From Vibrio ostreae (GTDB lineage Bacteria > Pseudomonadota > Gammaproteobacteria > Enterobacterales > Vibrionaceae), in the NCBI RefSeq assembly GCF_019226825.1, contig NZ_CP076643.1, positions 2,542,001-2,606,000 of the forward strand: a stretch of DNA of 64,000 nt. The letters are read 5' to 3'. How positions within the stretch are numbered: the first letter of the stretch is position 1; every line of letters begins with the position of its first letter. The notes beneath the pieces are model-generated. The model was not told the DNA's origin. It made no database searches and saw only the letters and a list, made by a program, of their open reading frames with translations. Positions 10,607 to 20,319 of this stretch are shown here, piece after piece. The translations under genes were made by a program, and so were the position numbers.

Positions 10607-11291
10607 GTTTTTCCTCTAATAAACTTAATAGTGTATCGATATTTGGACAATCGGAGATAGTTGCATATTTATCAGTGATTTTTTTGACGGACCAATCCCA
10701 CCACTGTATTTCTAACAACTTATTAATTACAGGTTGAGAAAATCTATATTTTAAAACCTTGGCAGGATTACCAACTACAATTGCGTAAGCTGGTACATCT
10801 TTCGTTACCACTGCATTCGAGCCAACAACCGCGCCATGACCAATTTTTACGCCTCGAGTGATCACTGCTCCGGCAGCAATCCAAACATCATTTCCGATAT
10901 CAACCGGTTGCTCAAAGCGTTGATATGCAACAGAATAATTTTTAGGCCGAATGTTATCGTAATCATTATACAAAAATGAATGCTGAGTCATTCGTTCATA
11001 ATCATGATTCGCACCACCAATGGTTACATTCCAAGAAATTGAACAAAACTGGCCAATTGAAGCATGCATGATCACTGTATTCATACCGGTGTAAGAATAA
11101 CGTCCTAATTGAGAATGATAGATCTGATTGTTTCTATCTATACGAACATGTTGGGATAAAATAGAGTAATCAACACGGCTAAAGTTTCCAACGATGTTAT
11201 TTCCTATTAAGGTGCTATTTTTCACCCTCGCTCCTTGGTAAATTGACAAATCAAGACCAAGTTCACTATCAATTAATTCATACTCTTTCAT
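10599..11291 (-). CDS. Left-handed beta-helix (hexapeptide repeat) acetyltransferase
   Basis: A 230-residue acetyltransferase of the CatB/xenobiotic acetyltransferase group. Hexapeptide repeats run from about residue 25 ([19 protein letters not shown]) to about 180. The catalytic-loop region [13 protein letters not shown] holds the expected His, and the end of the helix shows [14 protein letters not shown]. It sits between wecE and the SDR gene, so the simplest reading is N-acetylation of the 4-amino sugar made by WecE. That would replace WecD, which is a GNAT protein in E. coli. O-acetylation is the alternative. Confidence 0.82.
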   Translation of the reverse strand: MKEYELIDSELGLDLSIYQGARVKNSTLIGNNIVGNFSRVDYSILSQHVRIDRNNQIYHSQLGRYSYTGMNTVIMHASIGQFCSISWNVTIGGANHDYERMTQHSFLYNDYDNIRPKNYSVAYQRFEQPVDIGNDVWIAAGAVITRGVKIGHGAVVGSNAVVTKDVPAYAIVVGNPAKVLKYRFSQPVINKLLEIQWWDWSVKKITDKYATISDCPNIDTLLSLLEEKHD

Positions 11292-11297
11292 GTTAAA

Positions 11298-12156
11298 CTA
11301 ATCATTTATTATTTTTGACGTAGCGGAACGGAAATCATACTCAGGCTTCCAGAAAAAAGTATTCATAAATTTAGAAGAGTCCATTAAAGAATACTCATTT
11401 GATACTTTTGCATCTTTTTGAACAATCACTTGTGAACCCTGCCCGAATGTCTGAGCGATACAGTTAGCCATCGCTTCAATACTGATAACCTCTCCACTTC
11501 CCAAATTATAAATACCAGGAGCAATTGGCCCTAACAAAACCTGTCGAATGGCACTCACTACATCTTTGATATAAATATACTCGCGTAATCCCCCCCACAA
11601 CAGAGACATATAAATCTTTGCCACAACGTGCCTGTTCAAAGAATCTATTTAACATGCTACCAGTGTATTCTTCGTCAGAATAGATTTGAGCAAGTCGCAA
11701 GCTAGTAATACACATCGCTTTATTTTTGACATAACGCTCAGCCAACTCCTCAGAACTTATCTTGGCACGCGCATAGTCATTTTCTGGGCAGACTGGTTGA
11801 CGCTCAGACCAGGGTACAGGACTACTACCATAAACGCTTCTCGTAGATGTGTATATTATATTATTGACACCTGATAAATAAGCTGAATCGAAAACATTTT
11901 TATCCAACGTAATATTGCTCTGATAGATACTATCCATCGTTCTATATGGCCGAGTAGCGGCCAAATGTATGACTGCATCATGCCCCTCAAAAATAGCCAC
12001 TAAGTCTTCATAATCAGAGCAAACATATTTCACATCAGGGTATCGACAATCTATTTCAGAACGAGAAACAGCCGTAATCATAAACTCATGACGTAAATTT
12101 TCTATTAGGTTTCGAGCTAATAAACCGTTAGCACCTGTTATGACTATTTTATTCAT
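11298..12156 (-). pseudogene. NAD-dependent sugar epimerase/dehydratase (extended SDR), one-base frameshift
   Basis: An extended short-chain dehydrogenase. The 5' part shows the Rossmann signature TGANGLLARNL, the STRSVYGSS catalytic Ser region and a YARAK active-site Tyr/Lys pair. It runs out of frame after SVVGG. The 3' part resumes as LREYIYIKDVVSAIRQ, YNLGSGEVISIE and a normal C-terminus. Removing one base from the seven-C run at 11590-11596 gives SVVGGLREYI in a continuous frame of about 285 residues. Substrate is unknown; it is translationally coupled (4-base overlap) to the ATP-grasp gene. A sequencing indel is likely. Confidence 0.82.
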
Positions 12157-13262
12157 ACTGACGGGTACACCTTATAACCACATTTTTCCATCTTGCCGTT
12201 CATTCTTCTTACTGTATCGCCGTTACAATAATACAGTTCTTCATATACAGCTTGATCATCTTTTTCAGGAGTCACAAACACGTGCTCTGGCGGAAAACAA
12301 TGAAATTCTAATATAAAAGGCTGACTAGAAGTTGATACTGTGCTCAGCTTAGGTGCCTCCCCCATAAGGTGATTGACTAAAATATTTAACAAATCGATCC
12401 CATTTGCTTCTTTAATCAACTTCCACATATGACAACCATCAAATCGTGGTGTAACTTCGATTAAGTATGGTTCATCACCATTCATTTTAATTTGGAAATA
12501 AACTGGACCATTGGTAATATCTAACTTAGCAATACTTTTCTTAACAAGGCGTTGCACATTGGCTTCCGCAACTTCAGATATCGCAGATGGTAAAAAATGT
12601 TTGTGGATCACACCACCATCAAACTGTGGCCAAGAAACTCTGCCGGAGGACAATGAGAAAACCAACTCACTGTTGCTAACATAGGCGTTAACAGAAATCT
12701 CTTCTCCTTCGATTTTTTCTTCCACGATGACTTTACCACTGCGAGAGTGTGTTATTGCCTCATCATAAAGAGCCTTAACTTCTTGTACACTTGCTGCTGT
12801 ACCAACGCCTCTTTGTCCCTGGCTATCCACTGGCTTGACTATGACAGGAAAGCGTAAACATGCTACTGAGTCCAATTGGTCAAGGCTTGTTATAACAACA
12901 TGAGGAACTGAACCATAACAGTCTGCCAGTTCTTTCCTAAACATGTCTTTATTGTTACACGTTAATGCCGTTGTATAGTTGACAAAACACGGCAAACTTA
13001 GCTTTTCAGCAACATATGCAACTGTTGGCATTGCAACATCAGAACCTATGCTATAGATATAGTTGATATTATTCTCTAAAGCATATTGTAGGACTGCCTC
13101 TTTGTCGGTTATATCAATCAGGTCAAATTTATCAGCATACTGATATCCGCGCCCTTCCATGCTATTGCTCAACGCATATACGCAAAATTCATTTTTTAAC
13201 TTCAAGTAACGTAAGAGGTCAACCTGTGCATTACCAATACCAAGTACTAAAAAGTTTTTCAT
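12153..13262 (-). CDS. ATP-grasp family ligase
   Basis: A 369-residue ATP-grasp enzyme of the carbamoyl-phosphate-synthetase/biotin-carboxylase-like type. The N-terminal pre-ATP-grasp domain begins [18 protein letters not shown]. The ATP-binding strand and lid are [17 protein letters not shown] and [17 protein letters not shown], and the metal-binding strand is [16 protein letters not shown]. Such enzymes join a carboxylate, through an acyl phosphate, to an amine. It overlaps rmlA and the SDR gene by 4 bases on each side, so it is an integral part of the sugar pathway rather than a passenger. A plausible role is attaching an amino acid or other acid to an amino sugar; this is inference. Confidence 0.82.
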   Translation of the reverse strand: MKNFLVLGIGNAQVDLLRYLKLKNEFCVYALSNSMEGRGYQYADKFDLIDITDKEAVLQYALENNINYIYSIGSDVAMPTVAYVAEKLSLPCFVNYTTALTCNNKDMFRKELADCYGSVPHVVITSLDQLDSVACLRFPVIVKPVDSQGQRGVGTAASVQEVKALYDEAITHSRSGKVIVEEKIEGEEISVNAYVSNSELVFSLSSGRVSWPQFDGGVIHKHFLPSAISEVAEANVQRLVKKSIAKLDITNGPVYFQIKMNGDEPYLIEVTPRFDGCHMWKLIKEANGIDLLNILVNHLMGEAPKLSTVSTSSQPFILEFHCFPPEHVFVTPEKDDQAVYEELYYCNGDTVRRMNGKMEKCGYKVYPSV

Positions 13263-14143
13263 ATGTTATTTGCCTTTCGCTCTGACTTAACTGATGCCAA
13301 ATATTTTCCATAGCTGTTTTTTTTCAGTTTATTAGCTTGCAAACTTAACTCATCATCAGTTAGCCAGCCGTTTCGCCAAGCGATCTCTTCCAAACAAGCA
13401 ATTTTAAACCCTTGTCTCTTCTCCACAGTTTCAACAAACGATGAGGCTTCATGCAAGCTTTCATGCGTCCCTGTATCAAGCCATGCAAAACCTCGACCTA
13501 AAAGTTCAACATTAAGCAAACCTTGATCTAAATACATTTGATTTATTGTTGTTATTTCCAACTCACCACGCTCTGATGGTTCAACATTTTTTGCAAATTC
13601 AACAACTCTATTATCATAGAAATATAAACCTGTGACAGCAAAGTCAGATTTAGGATTAATTGGTTTTTCTTCTATTGATATAGCTTTAAGGTTCTTATCA
13701 AATTCAACCACACCAAAGCGCTCAGGATCACGAACTTTGTAACCAAAAACCGTTGCTCCAGATTCTCTAGTTGCGGCTTTAATTAGTTTGGGCGTGAAAC
13801 CTTGTCCCCAGAAGATATTATCACCTAAAGCCAAACATACTGATTCGCCATCAATAAACTCTTCACCAATAATGAATGCTTGTGCAAGACCATCAGGGCT
13901 AGGCTGGACTGCATACTGTAAATCTATCCCAAATTGCTTTCCATCACCTAGTAGTCTTATAAAACTACTCTGGTCTTCTGGCGTGGTGATGATCAAAACC
14001 TCTTTTATCCCTGCCAACATCAAAACTGATAACGGGTAATAAATCATGGGCTTATCATAAATAGGAAGAAGTTGCTTCGAAACTCCCATAGTAATAGGAT
14101 AAAGACGAGTACCGGATCCTCCGGCCAAAATAATACCTTTCAT
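13259..14143 (-). CDS. rmlA: RmlA, glucose-1-phosphate thymidylyltransferase
   Basis: It makes dTDP-glucose from glucose-1-phosphate and dTTP. The 294-residue sequence begins with the nucleotide-binding motif [17 protein letters not shown] and [17 protein letters not shown], then shows [13 protein letters not shown] and the [16 protein letters not shown] block. Length matches the family. It lies 54 bases downstream of rmlB and overlaps the ATP-grasp gene by 4 bases. RmlC and RmlD are missing from the window, so the product feeds a non-rhamnose branch, most likely through RmlB and WecE to the 4-amino sugar. Confidence 0.95.
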   Translation of the reverse strand: MKGIILAGGSGTRLYPITMGVSKQLLPIYDKPMIYYPLSVLMLAGIKEVLIITTPEDQSSFIRLLGDGKQFGIDLQYAVQPSPDGLAQAFIIGEEFIDGESVCLALGDNIFWGQGFTPKLIKAATRESGATVFGYKVRDPERFGVVEFDKNLKAISIEEKPINPKSDFAVTGLYFYDNRVVEFAKNVEPSERGELEITTINQMYLDQGLLNVELLGRGFAWLDTGTHESLHEASSFVETVEKRQGFKIACLEEIAWRNGWLTDDELSLQANKLKKNSYGKYLASVKSERKANNI

Positions 14144-14197
14144 TTTACGACCTAGTTATTATTATCCTAGCTGAATTTAAAATTTCATAATTTAAAG

Positions 14198-15256
14198 TTA
14201 GTTCCCTAGACGCTCTAAACTATAAGAACCATCTAATACACGTAGCCACCAAGATTTATTGTCCAAGTACCACTCAACTGTTTTTCGTAGTCCCGATTCA
14301 AAGTTCTCTTTGGGAATCCAACCTAGTTGTTGTTCAATTTTACTCGCATCAATAGCGTAACGAACATCATGCCCAGGTCTATCTTTAACGTACATAATAA
14401 GATCTTGATAATGAATAACCCCTTCAGGTTTACTCGGTACTAATTCTTCCAATAATGAACAAATAGCTTTTATAACTTCAATATTAGATTTTTCATTATG
14501 ACCACCAATATTATAAGTTTCGCCTACAATACCTTCCGTAACAACTTTATATAATGCGCGTGCATGATCTTCTACAAACAGCCAATCTCGTATTTGCATG
14601 CCATCGCCATAAACTGGCAATGCTTTCCCTTCTAAGGCATTCAGAATCATGAGAGGGATTAGCTTTTCAGGGAAATGATAGGGGCCATAGTTGTTTGAGC
14701 AGTTAGTCACTATAGTGGGCAAACCGTATGTACGATACCATGCTCTGACTAGGTGATCACTTGACGCTTTCGATGCCGAATATGGACTTGATGGGTCATA
14801 AGATGTTTCTTCAGTAAACAGATCATCAGTATCTTTCAGATCGCCATATACTTCATCGGTAGAAATATGGTGAAAACGGAATGCGTCTTTACATTCACTC
14901 TCAAGGCTGTTCCAGTAACAACGTGCAGCTTCAAGCAGTGTATACGTGCCAACGATATTGGTTTCAATAAACGCTGCAGGCCCATCGATAGACCTATCTA
15001 CATGCGATTCGGCGGCAAGGTGCATTACCACATCTGGCTGGTACTCAGAAAACACGCGGTCGAGTTCATTTCGATTGCAAATGTCCACTTGCTCAAATGC
15101 GTAACGCACGTGACTGTCTACTTCACTCAAGGACTCTAAATTACCGGCATATGTAAGTTTATCTAAAACTATGACATCGTCTTGTGAGTTCTTAATGATA
15201 TGGCGAACTACAGCGGAGCCAATAAAGCCCGCTCCGCCAGTGACGAGAATTTTCAT
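14198..15256 (-). CDS. rmlB: RmlB, dTDP-glucose 4,6-dehydratase
   Basis: It converts dTDP-glucose to dTDP-4-keto-6-deoxyglucose. The 352-residue sequence has the Rossmann motif [38 protein letters not shown] with the catalytic Asp-Glu pair, and [15 protein letters not shown] with the active-site Tyr/Lys. Length fits the family. Upstream there are 144 bases to the wzz stop, containing a hairpin. Together with rmlA and wecE it forms a complete route to dTDP-4-amino-4,6-dideoxygalactose. Confidence 0.95.
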   Translation of the reverse strand: MKILVTGGAGFIGSAVVRHIIKNSQDDVIVLDKLTYAGNLESLSEVDSHVRYAFEQVDICNRNELDRVFSEYQPDVVMHLAAESHVDRSIDGPAAFIETNIVGTYTLLEAARCYWNSLESECKDAFRFHHISTDEVYGDLKDTDDLFTEETSYDPSSPYSASKASSDHLVRAWYRTYGLPTIVTNCSNNYGPYHFPEKLIPLMILNALEGKALPVYGDGMQIRDWLFVEDHARALYKVVTEGIVGETYNIGGHNEKSNIEVIKAICSLLEELVPSKPEGVIHYQDLIMYVKDRPGHDVRYAIDASKIEQQLGWIPKENFESGLRKTVEWYLDNKSWWLRVLDGSYSLERLGN

Positions 15257-15326
15257 AAACTGTTACTCTTAAAATCTAACTTTATGTTCGCAGAATCATC
15301 CCTCTGCAAACCAGAAAAAACACTCT

Positions 15327-15350
15327 ATAACTTTATAGTTATAAAGTTAT
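15327..15350. repeat. Small hairpin between wzz and rmlB
   Basis: ATAACTTTA and TAAAGTTAT form a perfect AT-rich stem in the 144-base gap between wzz and rmlB. No long T-run follows on the operon strand, so it may act as an mRNA stability or pause element rather than as a terminator. Confidence 0.45.
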
Positions 15351-15400
15351 TAACATTAACCTTCGATACATATCGTTATAATTAAGTGTCTTAAGGAAAT

Positions 15401-16363
15401 CTATTGTTTTCTTAAGGCAAAAATCAGAAGCCAAACACTGACACTAAGCGCTCCACCTAACAAGGTACCAATTATGCAAATCAATGCTCTCTTTGGTTTA
15501 TCTTTGACCTCAGGAATAATGGCTGGGTCTACTGTTTTAAATACAAATTCCTCTTGTACTTCTGCCAACATTAAACTTTTTGTTTGCTCTTCTATTAACT
15601 TATAAAACGTACTTTTCATGTCTGCCACAGCGGTTTTTTGTAGTTGGCTATTGAGATATGCTAAGTTTTGAGTGGTTTCTGAAATCGCCCTTTCTCGCAT
15701 TACATCGTTAATATCTTCTATTAACCAATCAAGCCATTGTTTTGCTATAAAAGGAGAATAGTGAGAAATTGACACTGTGTATAAACCACTATCCTTACCT
15801 TGACCTATACCCAAAATACCCTTGATGAAAAAATCATACGCTTCTTGTGCTGTTGGCTGCGATCCTCTCAACCCACTGGGTTCTCTTAGCCACTTTTGCG
15901 TTTTTATATCATAAATATCTTTATTAATTAATAATTCATTATTTTTCAAGTCCCAACCTTCAGTAGCCATAAGAGGGATCAGTAAATCATGTTCTTTTAT
16001 GAATGTTTCTACAAATTGCCGTGATTGCATGACTTGTATAGCGAGTTCAGTTTGTGAAGTTTTAGCTCCACCTATATTAACCCCAGCTAGAGCAGCTAGG
16101 CCTCCTAATTGTCCAGCCATTTTCGACAAGCCGCCACCACTTGAACTTTCAGAAGGCGCTAATAAAACATCTGCTTTATATATATTCGGTTGTTTAATGG
16201 CAAAAAACACAGAACCAATCGCAAATATACTTGTGACAAAAATCACAAACCACTTGCCCTTCCAAATAGCACCAATTAACTCATGTAACTTTGCTTCATT
16301 CGTCTCAAAGTTACTTTCTGAAGAAGGTGAACCATCTGCGTTGATATAATTTTTTTGTTGCAT
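15401..16363 (-). CDS. wzz: Wzz-family chain-length determinant
   Basis: A 320-residue inner-membrane co-polymerase that sets O-antigen or capsule chain length. It has the canonical topology: transmembrane helix 1 near residues 37-56 (WFVIFVTSIFAIGSVFFAI), a periplasmic domain, and helix 2 near 295-317 preceded by the proline-rich PAIIPEVKDKPKRA. An extra Gly/Ala-rich segment after residue 75 (GGGLSKMAGQLGGLAALAG) is common in Vibrio homologues. It corresponds in position to otnB of the V. cholerae O139 cluster. It lies 128 bases behind wbfF with a hairpin between. Confidence 0.9.
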   Translation of the reverse strand: MQQKNYINADGSPSSESNFETNEAKLHELIGAIWKGKWFVIFVTSIFAIGSVFFAIKQPNIYKADVLLAPSESSSGGGLSKMAGQLGGLAALAGVNIGGAKTSQTELAIQVMQSRQFVETFIKEHDLLIPLMATEGWDLKNNELLINKDIYDIKTQKWLREPSGLRGSQPTAQEAYDFFIKGILGIGQGKDSGLYTVSISHYSPFIAKQWLDWLIEDINDVMRERAISETTQNLAYLNSQLQKTAVADMKSTFYKLIEEQTKSLMLAEVQEEFVFKTVDPAIIPEVKDKPKRALICIIGTLLGGALSVSVWLLIFALRKQ

Positions 16364-16453
16364 GTTTTAATCCTAAGTTTCTTATAGCGTAGCTATACAA
16401 AACAAGGTCAATTATAAAATTAGTAAAATCTTAATCTATAGTATATTTAATAT

Positions 16454-16485
16454 CCTCAAGAAACTATAACATTAGTCTCTTGAGG
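16454..16485 (-). repeat. Hairpin between wbfF and wzz
   Basis: The arms CCTCAAGAAAC (16454-16464) and GTCTCTTGAGG (16475-16485) pair with one mismatch. There is no T-run after it on the minus strand, so it could be a partial attenuator or an mRNA-end-stabilising structure that lowers expression of the distal operon relative to wbfF. Confidence 0.45.
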
Positions 16486-16491
16486 AATTGG

Positions 16492-19122
16492 TTAGTTAAG
16501 AGCGTTAACTGCTACGCCGGTTTGATACAGGATTTGAGTGGCAGCAGTCCAGATATTAAGCGCATCGCGGTAGTCGGTATCTAGTGGCACCACGATGGTA
16601 TCGCCTGCTTCTAAATCGGGGTGATGGCTGCCAAACCAGTAACTTGACGTTGGTTTAAACACTGAACCATCTGCTCGAATTACAAAGATGCGGTCTTCAT
16701 CCGCCTGCTTCTTCGCGCCGCCAGCTTTGCTGATGTAATCCTCTACATCCAGCGAGTTATCCAGCAGGTAAGTCACCGGCACCTGAACTTCACCCATAAT
16801 AGAAACCGTGTTGCGGAAGGTTGGTACATACAAGAAGTCACCATCTTCTAACGTAAAATCGGCCGCCGGATCTTCCAGCATCACGCGATTAAGTTGCACT
16901 ACCATACGGCCCAGCGCTTTGCTTTTGCTCGCCTCTTCTACAAACTGGAGCGTTTTATCCGGATCGTTAATCATAGAGTTGGAGTTATTATCTGCTCGGA
17001 AGGTTTTTTTCACTGTTTCTTTACGCATCTCTTCCGCGTATTGATTGAGAAGCCTTTGCTCTTGCTGACGCAAAGCTTCACGAGTGAAAATAGCACCTTT
17101 CGGATTGGCAAATTCGGTTAAACCACCCGCCCGTTGCAGTAGTTGGCTCATGGTCTCACCACGGCGCACATTATACGTGCCCGGGAAGCGAACTTCACCT
17201 TGCAGCACCACAGTTTGTTGCAAGTTAGCGGCTGGCTTTTCCAACACGTTTAAGCGGTCACGGCCCTGAATGAGCACATCACTATTGGCACGCTTTTCCA
17301 AAGCTTTACGTAAATCGATACGTTGAATCTGAGTCGTGGTACGCTCATCATTAGCATCAACAGTACGTCTGGCCAGCTCGGCATTAATAGTAAATGCATC
17401 ATAGGTCAGGCCTCCAGCTGCGCCGATTAACCCAGAGACTGTCATATTTTCAGTGATTGGGTAGCGGCCAGGGTATTTCACTTCACCAAAGACTTCCGCC
17501 ACCTGCGGTGCCATTCCGGGGCGAGACTGCTCTTGTAACTTAAGTAAAACGGGAGCAAGTAAGGCTCCTCGTGTATTGGTTTTAAGTTGATTTCTTTGCT
17601 CTGCAGTTATTTGAGAACTTCCTAGAAGTTGAAGGATATTCTCTCGAGTGAAAGTAGAACTTGCCTCATTTTCACTTTCATCATTTTGAGCATCTTTCTG
17701 AGCCTGAGTTAAACTTTTTGCAGTAGCTTTTTCGTTATCAAATACGGATAGATTACGAGTACTCAGGCGATTAAACACCAGAACTTTATCACGTGATTCC
17801 AGCATCAGATTATCGCGGCTCTCTGGTTTTAACAGCGCATTCGCCAGGTTAAATTGCAGCACTTCAATATCACGCTGCGGATTAATCTCCCGCACCAAGA
17901 GCGCATAGTTCACATCCGCAGTACGGTTAAACGCACTGTCCATGCTGCTGAACAGGTCCGCCACTTTCAGGCCTGGTTTCCATTCGCGATACCCTGGCTG
18001 CGCCACATCCCCTTGCAGTTCAATATAGCGGGTCAGCTCATCGTTTTTCTTGGCAATCGTGATTGCATCACCATTTTTAAGTGCTGTGCGTTTTGCTTGG
18101 TTCTGAGTTAAATCCAGCGTTAGCACTTCCCGGCTGCCATTGGGCTGATAACGTTTCACTTCCACCTGGGTATCATCGGCATTGGCGGTGAAGCCGCCAG
18201 CCATGGCCACGGCGTTTTGGTAGTTTTCACCTGGTTTCAGTTCATAAATCGCCGGCCGATTGACCTGACCTTTGATCGCTACTGTCGGGCCTACCGGCGC
18301 GATATACACCACATCGCCCGGCATCAGGCGCACGTCATCACTGGCATCGCCTTTTAACAGCAGGTCATATAAGTCCAGCTTAGCGATCACTTTGCCATCA
18401 CGCTTGAGCTGCACATCACGCAGCGCACCACTGTCACTCAGGCCGCCACTAAAATAAATCGCCTGCGAGATAGTGGTTAGTGCACTGACGGTATAAGCAC
18501 CTGGTTTATAGGCGTCACCCATGACAAAAATTTGCATGCTGCGCAGCTCACCCATAGAGATATCGGCGCGCATCCCGATCATCTGCTCTTCAACCCGGGT
18601 AGTCAGCGACTGGCGAACTTCGGAAAACTTCATGCCCGCCACTTGCACCGGGCCCAATTCAGGGAAGTTGATCACACCAGCACGGTTAACCCGCAAACGG
18701 TAGGTCTGGTTCTCTTTACCAAACAGCTGAATCACAATTTCATCACCCGCACCAACGGTATAGTTAGATGGTACCGGCACATTACTGATTGGCGCAAAAG
18801 TACTTGGTGAGCCTGCGAACAGATCCAAGCCAAAGCGTTTCAAACTGCCACTTTTTGTTGCCTCAGCCGATTGTTTTTTAGTTTCAGAGTGAGATGTGGT
18901 ATCGCGTGCTTCTATCACTTGCGGGTTGCTGTATGACGTCGCTTGCTGACCGCCACTGGGGATCGAGACACCATACTGGCTGGCTAACGCTTGTTGCTGA
19001 TCTGCAGGTAAATTTTTAAACATCTGTAGCTGAGCCGGCGTCGGTGTAGGCGCAGCATGGCCTGCTGAAACAAACAGACTCGCCATGACTCCCACGGCAA
19101 GAGAGTAATATCCTTTATGCAT
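16492..19122 (-). CDS. wbfF: Large SLBB-domain polysaccharide export protein (Wza/OtnA type)
   Basis: An 876-residue outer-membrane or periplasmic export protein, much longer than E. coli Wza (about 380 residues). A signal peptide of about 23 residues ends at AGHA. A Poly_export domain starts near residue 117 (SNYTVGAGDEIVIQLFG). At least six SLBB-like repeats of the form xGxVxxPGxY follow: MGDAYKPGAY, KGQVNRPAIY, QGDVAQPGYR, FGEVKYPGRY, QGEVRFPGTY and MGEVQVPVTY. The layout matches OtnA/WbfF of the V. cholerae O139 cluster, where it is needed for capsule. It follows the beta-barrel gene and precedes wzz in the same RfaH-type operon. Confidence 0.9.
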   Translation of the reverse strand: MHKGYYSLAVGVMASLFVSAGHAAPTPTPAQLQMFKNLPADQQQALASQYGVSIPSGGQQATSYSNPQVIEARDTTSHSETKKQSAEATKSGSLKRFGLDLFAGSPSTFAPISNVPVPSNYTVGAGDEIVIQLFGKENQTYRLRVNRAGVINFPELGPVQVAGMKFSEVRQSLTTRVEEQMIGMRADISMGELRSMQIFVMGDAYKPGAYTVSALTTISQAIYFSGGLSDSGALRDVQLKRDGKVIAKLDLYDLLLKGDASDDVRLMPGDVVYIAPVGPTVAIKGQVNRPAIYELKPGENYQNAVAMAGGFTANADDTQVEVKRYQPNGSREVLTLDLTQNQAKRTALKNGDAITIAKKNDELTRYIELQGDVAQPGYREWKPGLKVADLFSSMDSAFNRTADVNYALLVREINPQRDIEVLQFNLANALLKPESRDNLMLESRDKVLVFNRLSTRNLSVFDNEKATAKSLTQAQKDAQNDESENEASSTFTRENILQLLGSSQITAEQRNQLKTNTRGALLAPVLLKLQEQSRPGMAPQVAEVFGEVKYPGRYPITENMTVSGLIGAAGGLTYDAFTINAELARRTVDANDERTTTQIQRIDLRKALEKRANSDVLIQGRDRLNVLEKPAANLQQTVVLQGEVRFPGTYNVRRGETMSQLLQRAGGLTEFANPKGAIFTREALRQQEQRLLNQYAEEMRKETVKKTFRADNNSNSMINDPDKTLQFVEEASKSKALGRMVVQLNRVMLEDPAADFTLEDGDFLYVPTFRNTVSIMGEVQVPVTYLLDNSLDVEDYISKAGGAKKQADEDRIFVIRADGSVFKPTSSYWFGSHHPDLEAGDTIVVPLDTDYRDALNIWTAATQILYQTGVAVNALN

Positions 19123-19257
19123 TGTTTATTCGCTTTTGATTACTGATAACTTAGCGCCAAAGGCTAAGTTCCATTGTTAATTCAAAAATTCGCACCAATC
19201 GTATGCAAATAGGGTGAATCTTTGATGAAAAAGTGATTGTTGTTATTCGACGTAAGA

Positions 19258-19776
19258 TTAAAAACGATATTGAAAGGCTAAATTCATCGCATACAAACTG
19301 GCATGGTCAGCGTCTGCATAGCGAATCACATCTAAGGCAAGCGCTTTATGGCGATCCAAAGCAAAATGAATCCCGCCTCCAAAGCTGAATCCGGATTCAT
19401 CGACCGATGCTACGCCCTGTTTATCAAGTGTAAATGTGGAATAGCCCGCCAGGCCGTACAATGCAATTCTGGGTGTGACTGGTAAGTTCAACTTTGCAAA
19501 ACCACTCGTCAGCTCATCCATCTTAAGTCCGGATGAACGTTGCACCGAACGGCTGTAGCGCGCTTCCAGGCCCAGATAATCATTCAAGAAATAACCGGCC
19601 TGCACACCGATATTAATAGGGTTGCCATCACCGGAAAGCTGAGCGTGATCGGGTTGGTACTCAGCATCGCTGTAGCCCAATTCTGCGCCCACATAGGGTG
19701 CAGAAAATGCAGCCGGACTTATCGTCACTGCGCCAACAGCCAGAAATGCAAATAAAAGTGGATTAGAGATATTCAT
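19258..19776 (-). CDS. Outer-membrane beta-barrel protein, OmpA/OmpX-like
   Basis: A 172-residue protein with a signal peptide ending around PAAFSA. The mature part is rich in alternating hydrophobic/polar strands (APYVGAELGYSD, NIGVQAGYFLNDYLGLEARYS, GFSFGGGIHFAL) and ends in the terminal-Phe barrel signal AFQYRF. It is the first gene of the minus-strand operon, just downstream of the ops element, a position filled by wbfE in the O139 locus. The barrel is likely eight-stranded. A direct function in polysaccharide export is not established by the sequence. Confidence 0.8.
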   Translation of the reverse strand: MNISNPLLFAFLAVGAVTISPAAFSAPYVGAELGYSDAEYQPDHAQLSGDGNPINIGVQAGYFLNDYLGLEARYSRSVQRSSGLKMDELTSGFAKLNLPVTPRIALYGLAGYSTFTLDKQGVASVDESGFSFGGGIHFALDRHKALALDVIRYADADHASLYAMNLAFQYRF

Positions 19777-19801
19777 GAAAACGTTCCTTGCGACGCCTTG
19801 C

Positions 19802-19836
19802 TTCTTAGGTAGCCGATTTGGTTCTTAGGTAGCCGA
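19802..19836. repeat. Tandem 15-bp direct repeat in the O-antigen leader
   Basis: TTCTTAGGTAGCCGA occurs at 19802-19816 and again, identically, at 19822-19836, a 20-base period. It lies between the ops element and the first gene, 26 bases or more upstream of its start codon, so it is transcribed as part of the leader. Confidence 0.7.
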
Positions 19837-19986
19837 ATAGAAGTGTGGAAGAAACGTATTGTGGGATGTGGACAAAGCAGCACAATATGCACTACCTTGA
19901 GTAATGAGAGAGGAACATTAAGCCTGATGAGTTACCGGCGTCCTGATTGCCTCACACTCACACCTCGCACAACACTGTTATTCGGT

Positions 19987-20026
19987 CACGCTACCGCCCA
20001 TTGGTTACTGCGCTAACCACATTGCG
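19987..20026 (-). promoter_or_regulatory. JUMPstart element with ops (RfaH loading) site
   Basis: On the minus strand 19987-19998 reads GGCGGTAGCGTG, an exact match to the ops consensus. It is preceded by CAGTAACCAATG and GCGCAATGTGG, which resemble the longer JUMPstart sequence. ops in nascent DNA recruits RfaH to RNA polymerase, allowing it to read through long horizontally acquired operons. Its location about 210 bases upstream of the first gene of the 18.6-kb minus-strand operon fits this exactly. Confidence 0.9.
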
Positions 20027-20319
20027 CTCACGGCAGCCGACAAGGCTTACTCCGTAAAACCTGATTTTGACGTTGTTTTTATGCGCAGCTTGAACTGCTT
20101 TTTGTAATGCGCAACTATTATGCACATCGTATTTAGAATAACAATTTATTGTGATCGATTTACCACACAATTCGCGTTACTAATTCGAATTTAGCGAAAT
20201 CATGACTTACCCGATGCATATTGACGTTTACTTTACAAACAAGTTGTCACTACAATAAGTTCTGAAGCAAAATACAAGCTTCAAACATCGATGTTAAAAT
20301 TTGTATATAAGGATTTACT

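Larger units (their letters stand above)
19777..20319. other. Divergent regulatory intergenic region
   Basis: This 543-base non-coding stretch separates the minus-strand O-antigen operon from the plus-strand gfc-type operon. It holds the ops/JUMPstart element, the 15-bp tandem repeat and an AT-rich half (about 20100-20319) that probably contains the plus-strand promoter. I could not assign -35/-10 boxes with confidence. Confidence 0.6.

Noticed and set aside
15401..19122. Reading wbfF and wzz as a separate capsule export operon unrelated to the O-antigen genes.
   Set aside because: They lie on the same strand downstream of one ops element, with no clear terminator between wzz and rmlB.
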